A stretch of 6,973 nucleotides of DNA from Muribaculaceae bacterium (GTDB lineage Bacteria; Bacteroidota; Bacteroidia; Bacteroidales; Muribaculaceae). Where the stretch lies: positions 1 through 6,973 of the forward strand of contig JAIDTS010000300.1 of the NCBI GenBank assembly GCA_029060585.1, given 5' to 3'. Both the position numbers and the translations under genes were made by a program. The notes under the pieces are model-generated. The model did not search any database, had not been told where the DNA came from, and was given only the letters and a program-made list of their open reading frames with translations. This document shows, one piece after another, positions 1-5,131 of this stretch. How positions within the stretch are numbered: the stretch's first letter is position 1; every line of letters begins with the position of its first letter.

Positions 1-686
1 AGCTGGTCGCCGAGATTTTTCCTCACCTTGTGTAGGTTGAATTCATCGATCAGTTCCTCGAGTTTTTCCTTCTGCTGTTCTTTTGTCATCTTCGTCATCT
101 CGAGGACCGCCCTGATGTTGTTTTCCACCGTCAGCTTTCTGAAGACGGAGGCTTCCTGCGCGAGATAGCCGATTCCAAGCTGGGCTCGCTTGTAGACGGG
201 ATAGCCGGTGATGTCCTGGTTGTCGAGATAAATCTTTCCCGAGTTGGCAGTGATCAGTCCGGTGGTCATGTAGAACGTAGTGGTCTTTCCGGCGCCGTTA
301 GGGCCGAGCAGTCCTACGATCTCTCCCTGCTTGACATATATCGATACCTTGTTGGCTACCGTTCGTTTGCCGTATTTCTTGACAAGGTCTTTCGTTCTCA
401 GAATCCCTTTCTCAGGTTCTGCCTCTATGACTTCTTCTTCAAGTACACCCTCCGGAGTTTCGAGGAAAATGTCTTCCTCTTGTTCCTTGATCTGAGTGTC
501 CGGCATCACTCCGGTCTCAATCATGTCTTCCGCAATGGCTGATTCCGGCACTTCAAGTGTCTCGTCGATATCTTTCTCTACGCCGATGGTGTCCTCTCCT
601 GAATAGATTGGTATATCGTTTTCCGACTCGTAGGTCACTTTAGGTTCATCGTCCTTTTTCTTTGGGAATAGCGGGAATATCTTCAT
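1..686 (-). CDS. lptB: LPS export ABC transporter ATPase LptB, with acidic N-terminal extension; C-terminus cut by window edge
   Basis: This is the cytoplasmic ATPase that drives the Lpt machine (LptB2FG), which pulls lipopolysaccharide from the inner membrane towards the cell surface. The window holds the first 228 codons, read from 686 down to 1. The ABC domain starts near residue 95 (ILRTKDLVKKYGKR). The Walker A motif GPNGAGKT is at 128-135, and the Q-loop glutamine is residue 177 in GYLAQEASVFRKL, a stretch typical of LptB. The signature motif, Walker B and H-loop lie beyond the edge. Residues 1-93 precede the normal LptB start: by my count they contain 30 Asp/Glu against 8 Lys and no Arg, begin MKIFPLFPKKK, and are probably disordered. 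The ATG at 686 is preferred because it overlaps the udk stop as ATGA and the frame is open throughout. Internal ATGs at 524 and 506 would still leave over 30 extra residues. The family assignment is firm; the role of the extension is unknown. Confidence 0.93.
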   Translation of the reverse strand, partial: MKIFPLFPKKKDDEPKVTYESENDIPIYSGEDTIGVEKDIDETLEVPESAIAEDMIETGVMPDTQIKEQEEDIFLETPEGVLEEEVIEAEPEKGILRTKDLVKKYGKRTVANKVSIYVKQGEIVGLLGPNGAGKTTTFYMTTGLITANSGKIYLDNQDITGYPVYKRAQLGIGYLAQEASVFRKLTVENNIRAVLEMTKMTKEQQKEKLEELIDEFNLHKVRKNLGDQ

Positions 687-1309
687 TTCTTGTTCTTGAA
701 TGATGGTAGGAGGGTGCGTATATAGTCGGTCAGCAGCTTAATGGCAACTTGGTTGTTGCCTCCCTGAGGTATGATGAGGTCGGCATAGCGCTTGGATGGC
801 TCGATATGGAGCTCGTGCATGGGCTTGAGGGTCTCCTGATATCTGTCGATGACCATTTTGGGCGTCCTGCCTCTTTCGATGCAGTCCCGGTGGATTACTC
901 TGATGAGTCGCTCGTCGGCGTCGGCGTCTACGAAGACCTTGATGTCCATTCTGTCGCGAAGCTCTTTCTCGCATAGCACCAGGATGCCCTCCACCACTAC
1001 AACCTCTCTCGGCTCTATCCTGACAGTCTCGTCAAGACGGGCACATGTAAGGAAGTCATAGGTCGGACGTTCGATGGCGTGTCCGGCCTTAAGTTCATCG
1101 AGCTGCTTGGTCAGGAGGGCCCAGTCGATGGCCTTCGGTTCGTCATAGTTCATCTTGAGTCGTGTCTCAAGTGGTATATGATGGTTGTCGTTGTAGTAGC
1201 AGTCCTGGGGGAGGACTGCCACTTCATCTTTGGGCAGAGACTCTATGATCTTGCGCACTACGGTGGATTTGCCCGATCCTGTGCCGCCGGCGATGCCTAT
1301 TATCAACAT
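683..1309 (-). CDS. udk: Uridine kinase
   Basis: Uridine kinase phosphorylates uridine (and usually cytidine) to the monophosphate using ATP or GTP, in cytoplasmic pyrimidine salvage. The 208-residue length matches the family (about 205-215). The P-loop GGTGSGKS is at residues 8-15. The nucleoside-binding stretch PQDCYYND is at 34-41 and NYDEPKAID at 54-62. RPTYDF is at 81-86, the strand VVVVEGILVL at 103-112, and the lid-type RVIHRDCIERGR at 137-148. The start is firm: an in-frame TAA lies at 1318-1316, only two codons before the ATG, and the next ATG is codon 53. It is the first gene of a minus-strand pair, and its TGA overlaps the lptB ATG by four bases, so the two are probably translationally coupled. 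A good promoter lies about 90 nt upstream. A phosphoribulokinase-type relative is the only alternative, and the motifs favour Udk. Confidence 0.93.
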   Translation of the reverse strand: MLIIGIAGGTGSGKSTVVRKIIESLPKDEVAVLPQDCYYNDNHHIPLETRLKMNYDEPKAIDWALLTKQLDELKAGHAIERPTYDFLTCARLDETVRIEPREVVVVEGILVLCEKELRDRMDIKVFVDADADERLIRVIHRDCIERGRTPKMVIDRYQETLKPMHELHIEPSKRYADLIIPQGGNNQVAIKLLTDYIRTLLPSFKNKK

Positions 1310-1329
1310 GTCCGTTTATGTTTTTATGA

Positions 1330-1383
1330 GGCCGAGACATCAAGTCTGTCGCTTGAACTTCGCTATTTTTGGTGTATTCGGCC
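1330..1383 (-). promoter_or_regulatory. Possible folded leader of udk mRNA
   Basis: Within the predicted udk 5' leader, GGCCGA (1330-1335) is complementary to TCGGCC (1378-1383), giving a 6-bp outer stem. Inside it, TCAAG (1340-1344) pairs with CTTGA (1352-1356) around a 7-nt loop. The stems are short and the outer loop is long, so this is only suggestive. I recognise no known riboswitch or attenuator here. Confidence 0.25.
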
Positions 1384-1384
1384 G

Positions 1385-1412
1385 TAATTTTGAAATTTTC
1401 ATGACAAAATTA
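1385..1412. repeat. 8-bp inverted repeat TAATTTTG / CAAAATTA with 12-nt spacer
   Basis: TAATTTTG (1385-1392) and its exact reverse complement (1405-1412) flank 12 nt. The right arm is also the -7 element of the udk promoter. The dyad centre (1398.5) falls on the start site predicted for udk, about 7 nt beyond the -7 box. It may be a regulator-binding site, or two facing -7 elements. The left arm has no TTTG at the right distance upstream on the plus strand, which weakens the second reading. Confidence 0.4.
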
Positions 1413-1436
1413 ATAAAAACGATTGTTGTATACAAA
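1405..1436 (-). promoter_or_regulatory. Bacteroidota-type promoter for udk-lptB
   Basis: Read on the minus strand, TTTG (1436-1433) is followed after exactly 20 nt by TAATTTTG (1412-1405). This matches the primary sigma factor consensus of Bacteroidota (-33 TTTG, -7 TAnnTTTG). Transcription would start near 1398 and give a leader of about 90 nt before the udk ATG. Confidence 0.65.
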
Positions 1437-1466
1437 TAGATAAGCTCCAACTTTAAAAATTTTTAT

Positions 1467-1474
1467 TAATTTTG
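1467..1474 (+). promoter_or_regulatory. Probable -7 element for mlaE-mlaF
   Basis: TAATTTTG matches the Bacteroidota -7 consensus TAnnTTTG and is followed by GCA, as in the alaS promoter. No TTTG stands about 20 nt upstream (1443-1446 reads AGCT), so the promoter is either weak, activator-dependent or misplaced. Transcription would start near 1481, about 60 nt before the mlaE start. Confidence 0.5.
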
Positions 1475-1494
1475 CAGTTGAATTCTTTTTCTGA

Positions 1495-1507
1495 CCGCTT
1501 CAAGCGG
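1495..1507 (+). promoter_or_regulatory. Small GC hairpin in mlaE leader
   Basis: CCGCT (1495-1499) and AGCGG (1503-1507) form a perfect 5-bp stem with a TCA loop. It is placed about 14 nt after the predicted transcript start. No T-run follows, so it is not a terminator. It could protect the 5' end of the mRNA, but its function is unknown. Confidence 0.35.
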
Positions 1508-1539
1508 CGCATTTAGATAATAAAAAATAATACACTCTT

Positions 1540-2286
1540 GTGATAACAAAATCGATAAAGACATTCGGACGTTATTGTCTGTTTATGACACAGGTCTTCC
1601 GTAGTCCCGACAAGTGGAACGTTTTCTTCAGGCAGCTTGTGACGGAAATATCTCAGCTTGGAGTAGACTCGATTCCCCTTGTGGTGATCATATCGATCTT
1701 CATCGGTGCGGTGATCGCCATCCAGATGACTATTAATATCGTCTCGCCGCTGATTCCCAGCTATTCTACCGGTCTCGCTACAAGAGAGATCCTTATCCTG
1801 GAGTTTTCTTCTACGATGATGTGCCTGATCCTTGCCGGAAAGGTAGGCTCCAATATCGCTTCTGAGATTGGAACTATGCGTGTGACCGAACAGATCGATG
1901 CGATGGACATCATGGGTATAAATTCCGCCAATTTCATTGTCCTCCCCAAAGTGGTGGGGTTCGTGCTGTTTGTGCCGATCCTCTGCGTTCTTTCTATGTT
2001 CGTTGGCCTTTGGGGCGGGTGGCTCGTAGCTGAATTCACGAATATGCTGACTGTCGAGAATTATGTTTTTGGTATCCAGTCCTTCTTCAACGAATGGTAT
2101 ATATGGTATGGACTTATTAAGACCACGATCTTTGCCTATATAATTGCATCCGTGGCCGCATTCTACGGCTATTATGTGAAGGGCGGTGCGCTTGAGGTCG
2201 GTAAGGCGAGCACTAATGCGGTCGTCTCAAGCTCCATACTGATTCTCCTCGCCGACGTTATCTTAACAAAACTCCTGCTCCAATGA
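1540..2286 (+). CDS. mlaE: MlaE-family lipid ABC transporter permease
   Basis: This is the inner-membrane permease of a Mla-type transporter, which moves phospholipid between the membranes and keeps the outer membrane asymmetric. It is 248 residues long, normal for the family. The N-terminal elbow helix region (about 5-30) is followed by hydrophobic segments near 44-64, 84-104, 133-165, 188-212 and 225-247. The hallmark MlaE stretch is at about 100-125 (GKVGSNIASEIG, then MRVTEQIDAMDIM). The start is a GTG: an in-frame TAA lies at 1528-1530 and no other start codon comes between. Beginning instead at the ATG of codon 16 would remove a conserved part of the elbow helix (FGRYCLFM). The TGA overlaps the mlaF ATG as ATGA, so the two are coupled. 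The leader just before the start is A-rich with no Shine-Dalgarno. Confidence 0.92.
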   Translation: MITKSIKTFGRYCLFMTQVFRSPDKWNVFFRQLVTEISQLGVDSIPLVVIISIFIGAVIAIQMTINIVSPLIPSYSTGLATREILILEFSSTMMCLILAGKVGSNIASEIGTMRVTEQIDAMDIMGINSANFIVLPKVVGFVLFVPILCVLSMFVGLWGGWLVAEFTNMLTVENYVFGIQSFFNEWYIWYGLIKTTIFAYIIASVAAFYGYYVKGGALEVGKASTNAVVSSSILILLADVILTKLLLQ

Positions 2287-3053
2287 TTGAAGTCAAGAAT
2301 ATCAGCAAATGGTTTGATGGAGTGCAGGTGCTCCATGATATCTCCGCCACTTTCGAGACCGGCAAGACCAACCTTATAATCGGGCAGTCAGGCTCCGGCA
2401 AGACTGTGCTTCTTAAATGCCTCGTCGGCCTTCTGAGTCCTGAGCAAGGGGAGATCTTTTACGACGGACGCTGCCTCAACACTATGAATGCGGAGCAGCG
2501 CAAGGAGCTGCGAATGGACATCGGTATGCTTTTTCAAGGATCTGCGCTTTTCGACAATGAGACCGTGCTCGGCAACGTCATGTTCCCCCTGAAGATGTTT
2601 TCTCCCCTCAGCCATAAGGAACAGCTCGATCGTGCTCATTTCTGTATCGAGCGCGTGGGCCTTAAGAATGCCGATTCTAAGTATCCCTCTGAAATTTCGG
2701 GTGGTATGCAGAAGCGTGTTGCGATCGCGAGGGCGATCGCGCTCAATCCCAAGTATCTTTTCTGCGACGAGCCTAACTCAGGCCTCGATCCGCGTACTTC
2801 GCTGCTGATCGACGATCTGCTCAGCGATATCACGCATGAGTATGGGATCACTACCGTCATCAATACCCACGATATGAATTCCGTGCTCGGAATAGGAGAG
2901 CATATCATTTTCATCAATAAGGGTTTCTGCGACTGGAGCGGTGATGACAAGACTATCTACCGCAGCGACAATCAGAGCCTCAATGATCTCGTATTCGCAT
3001 CCACTCTTTTCAAGGAAGTGAAGAAATATATGGAGCGCAACGCCAATAAGTGA
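2283..3053 (+). CDS. mlaF: MlaF-type lipid transport ABC ATPase
   Basis: This is the cytoplasmic ATPase that partners MlaE in the phospholipid transporter. All parts of a complete ABC domain are visible in its 256 residues. The Walker A motif GQSGSGKT is at 34-41 and the Q-loop Gln85 sits in GMLFQGSALFD. The signature ISGGM is at 138-142 and leads into QKRVAIARAIA. Walker B is YLFCDEP (158-164) with Asp162 and catalytic Glu163, then the D-loop SGLDP. The switch His196 is in INTHDM. The LSGGM-like signature with Met, and the FQGSALFD stretch, are characteristic of MlaF rather than of importers or LptB. The ATG overlaps the mlaE stop by four bases. A short tail (about 240-256, charged) follows the core domain. 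The lipid direction cannot be told from sequence, and no MCE-domain partner (MlaD) is present in this window. Confidence 0.93.
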   Translation: MIEVKNISKWFDGVQVLHDISATFETGKTNLIIGQSGSGKTVLLKCLVGLLSPEQGEIFYDGRCLNTMNAEQRKELRMDIGMLFQGSALFDNETVLGNVMFPLKMFSPLSHKEQLDRAHFCIERVGLKNADSKYPSEISGGMQKRVAIARAIALNPKYLFCDEPNSGLDPRTSLLIDDLLSDITHEYGITTVINTHDMNSVLGIGEHIIFINKGFCDWSGDDKTIYRSDNQSLNDLVFASTLFKEVKKYMERNANK

Positions 3054-3087
3054 GCATTAATGTGAGTAGTAGCCGACATCAATATTA

Positions 3088-5013
3088 ATGGATAAAGCAA
3101 ATTTCAAAAGTATGGAAGAAAAAGGGCTTAGACCAGTGTTCGAGAAGAAGGATTATTCTCAGGAGATTGCTGAGAGGGCAAAGGTTGTGTTCGATGCCAT
3201 GCGCCCCCGTGTGTCCGAAGATGACTATCGTCGCCTGGTAGATGCCTTCGAGGTGGCCCGGGAAGCCCATTCTAAGCAGAAGAGAAAGACGGGCGAGCCA
3301 TACATCTTTCATCCAATCGCGGTGGCCAGGATCGCGGCCATGGAGCTCAATCTTGATGTCGACTCCGTGATTGCGGCGTTCCTCCACGATGTGGTGGAAG
3401 ACACAGACTGGACTGTCGATCAGATTCAGAAGCGTTTCGGCAACGATGTGGCCTTCCTCGTGCGTGTGGTCACTAAGCAGAAGAAGGAAAAATACGAGAT
3501 GTCGAAGCAGCTCGACAATTTCAAGCAGATGCTGACTTCGGTGCAGTATGACATCCGCGCCCTCTTGGTGAAGCTGGCCGACAGGCTCCACAATATGCGG
3601 ACCCTCTCTTCCATGCGTCCCGACAAGCAGATGAAGATTGCGGGAGAGACCGACTATTTCTATGCTCCGCTCGCTACTCGTCTCGGACTATACAACGTCA
3701 AGACTGAACTTGAGAATCTTTCACTTCGATTCCGCTGTCCGCACGAGTATGCGGAGTTGACATCCCGGATAGATGGTGATATGAAGTCCAATCAGGCTCG
3801 GCTTAAGATCTTCACCGATGAGATTTCTAATATTCTTAAGCGTGGTGGCATCAAGTCCCGTGTGTTCGTTGAATATCGCCAGCCATATTCCCTTTGGAGG
3901 AAGATGAATAAATATGGCGACGATTTCGATCATCTGAAATACAGGCATTTCGTTGAGATCGTGTTCAAAAACGAGGAGGGGGTCTCGGAAAAGAACACCG
4001 CGCTGAGGATCTACTCTCTGCTGACAGATCGGTTTAAGGAGAAGCCTGGTGGTATCTCCAACTATATCGATAGCCCTAAAGAAAATGGCTACCAGAGCTT
4101 TCACGTGAAGCTTCTCGCGGATTTCGGACGCTGGCAGGAGGTACACATCAGCAGTGAGAGGATGGTGACAAATTCGCAGTATGGTTTCTTAAGCGACAGC
4201 TCCGAGGGTAATATCAGGAGATGGATCAATAAATTCCGCGCCAATCTCAGGGAGATTTCGAAGAATGCCCATGAAGGGGGAGGTTCCTTCATTGAGAATG
4301 TTGTCTCTTCTTTCTACAACGACGATATAATGACATTCACTCCGCAAGGAAAGCCGATTGTGCTCCCCCAGAAGTCTACGGTTCTTGATTTCGCCTATGA
4401 GGTGCATTCTAAACTCGGCGAGAAGGCCAAGTTTGCCCGCATCAACGGTCGCCTCGCTTCGATCAAGACTCCGTTGCATCGCGGCGACATTGTAGAAGTT
4501 TTTCCCGACGCGGATTGTCATCCTACTAAGGAATGGCTCGATGCCACTGTGACATATAAGGCGAGAAAAGCCATCAGGTCTTATCTGTCGAAAATCCCGA
4601 AACCCAAATATGACCGTTGTCCGATCTGTATGCCTATGCCCGGAGAGGAAGTGATTGGTTTTCATAACGCCGGAAGTAGGATAATGATCCATAAACGTGA
4701 TTGTCCGGAGGTTATAAAGATGTCCTCGCAGCTCGGCGACAATATCGTAAGTGTGGATTTCAATGCTGATGAGACTCTTTATCCTGTTGAGATCGAGGTC
4801 GTTTGCGTCGATCGTCCGCATATGGTTATAGATCTCGTAGACTGTATCTCCAACAGCCTTAATCTCTCTATAGGCAGCATCAACACGAAGACGGAAGACA
4901 GCATCGCGACAATCCTTATCACGTTTGCGGTGCATAGCTACGACGAGCTCCGAATGGTGATGGACCAGATTTCCCGTCTCCCTGACATAGATTCGGTTCG
5001 TGAGATTATCTGA
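3088..5013 (+). CDS. RelA/SpoT-family protein, probably a (p)ppGpp hydrolase with a degenerate synthetase domain
   Basis: This protein acts in stringent-response alarmone metabolism. The HD hydrolase domain (about 45-210) is intact: Arg66 and His75 in RKTGEPYIFHP, His100-Asp101 and Glu104-Asp105 in LHDVVEDT, and Asp165/Asn169 in KLADRLHNMRT. The synthetase domain (about 215-395) keeps YSLWRKM (267-273), ENGYQSFH (332-339) and Glu351. However, Glu262 and Tyr285 sit where synthetases carry an essential Arg and the metal-binding Asp, and the usual AExGxAAHW end is gone. TGS (about 415-472), a Cys motif (Cys511, Cys514, His535, Cys539) and ACT (about 561-641) follow. At 641 residues it is shorter than the usual 700-745, because the helical region after TGS is nearly missing. 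The ATG at 3088 follows an in-frame TAG at 3070-3072; ATG 3112 is the alternative. It lies 34 nt after mlaF with no promoter motif between them, so it is probably co-transcribed. The family is certain; loss of synthetase is inferred. Confidence 0.9.
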   Translation: MDKANFKSMEEKGLRPVFEKKDYSQEIAERAKVVFDAMRPRVSEDDYRRLVDAFEVAREAHSKQKRKTGEPYIFHPIAVARIAAMELNLDVDSVIAAFLHDVVEDTDWTVDQIQKRFGNDVAFLVRVVTKQKKEKYEMSKQLDNFKQMLTSVQYDIRALLVKLADRLHNMRTLSSMRPDKQMKIAGETDYFYAPLATRLGLYNVKTELENLSLRFRCPHEYAELTSRIDGDMKSNQARLKIFTDEISNILKRGGIKSRVFVEYRQPYSLWRKMNKYGDDFDHLKYRHFVEIVFKNEEGVSEKNTALRIYSLLTDRFKEKPGGISNYIDSPKENGYQSFHVKLLADFGRWQEVHISSERMVTNSQYGFLSDSSEGNIRRWINKFRANLREISKNAHEGGGSFIENVVSSFYNDDIMTFTPQGKPIVLPQKSTVLDFAYEVHSKLGEKAKFARINGRLASIKTPLHRGDIVEVFPDADCHPTKEWLDATVTYKARKAIRSYLSKIPKPKYDRCPICMPMPGEEVIGFHNAGSRIMIHKRDCPEVIKMSSQLGDNIVSVDFNADETLYPVEIEVVCVDRPHMVIDLVDCISNSLNLSIGSINTKTEDSIATILITFAVHSYDELRMVMDQISRLPDIDSVREII

Positions 5014-5029
5014 TTCTTTGGCCTCTTCA

Positions 5030-5061
5030 TTTGCTAAATTGATAAAAAATCACTAATTTTG
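5030..5061 (+). promoter_or_regulatory. Bacteroidota-type promoter for alaS
   Basis: TTTG (5030-5033) is followed after exactly 20 nt by TAATTTTG (5054-5061), an excellent match to the Bacteroidota -33/-7 consensus. Transcription would start near 5068, leaving a leader of about 64 nt. I see no hairpin-plus-T-run terminator between the upstream stop codon at 5013 and this promoter, so read-through into alaS is possible. Confidence 0.68.
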
Positions 5062-5077
5062 CATCTTAATAGAAACA

Positions 5078-5094
5078 ATAGTCGTGGCGACTGT
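5078..5094 (+). promoter_or_regulatory. Small hairpin in alaS leader
   Basis: The bases 5078-5084 pair with 5088-5094 (core GTCG TGG CGAC) to give a 7-bp stem including one G·U pair and a TGG triloop. It starts about 10 nt after the predicted transcript start. No T-run follows, so it is not an intrinsic terminator. Its role, if any, is unknown. Confidence 0.4.
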
Positions 5095-5131
5095 CAAAAA
5101 TCTCCGCGACATTTAAGATATAGTAACGATT

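Larger units (their letters stand above)
1310..1539. other. Divergent intergenic region between udk and mlaE (no gene)
   Basis: This 230-nt A/T-rich gap separates the minus-strand udk-lptB pair from the plus-strand mlaE-mlaF genes. I see no credible coding sequence in it. It holds a well-spaced Bacteroidota promoter towards udk (1405-1436), a -7 match towards mlaE (1467-1474), and an 8-bp inverted repeat of TAATTTTG (1385-1412). It also has a short hairpin in the mlaE leader (1495-1507) and a possible fold in the udk leader (1330-1383). Confidence 0.8.

Noticed and set aside
1364..1371. A further TAnnTTTG match (TATTTTTG) on the plus strand
   Set aside because: No TTTG stands about 20 nt upstream, it lies inside the udk leader, and it is nearly 170 nt from mlaE. 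It is a likely chance match in A/T-rich sequence.
1230..1439. Plus-strand open frame crossing the udk start and its promoter
   Set aside because: It is antisense to the udk N-terminus and then runs through the promoter region. Its translation resembles no protein family, and it has no promoter of its own with proper spacing.
2721..2740. Two GCGATCGC palindromes 12 nt apart, like the HIP1 repeat of cyanobacteria
   Set aside because: They encode the conserved ABC stretch VAIARAIA in mlaF, where the repeated Ala-Ile residues force a repeated DNA word. No other copies were noticed in the window.
4189..4935. Long minus-strand open frame (248 codons) opposite the RSH gene
   Set aside because: It lies wholly antisense to a conserved coding region, its protein has no recognisable domain, and similar antisense frames occur opposite the other genes (3085-3591, 5066-5620, 6239-6736). 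Codon bias of the real genes explains them.
5014..5053. Possible terminator after the RSH gene
   Set aside because: No GC-rich stem followed by a T-run is visible. The A-rich run at 5044-5049 is just part of the spacer of the alaS promoter.
5062..5131. Possible T-box or other tRNA-sensing leader before alaS
   Set aside because: The leader is only about 64 nt, with no T-box consensus and no terminator/antiterminator pair. The single short hairpin is not enough.
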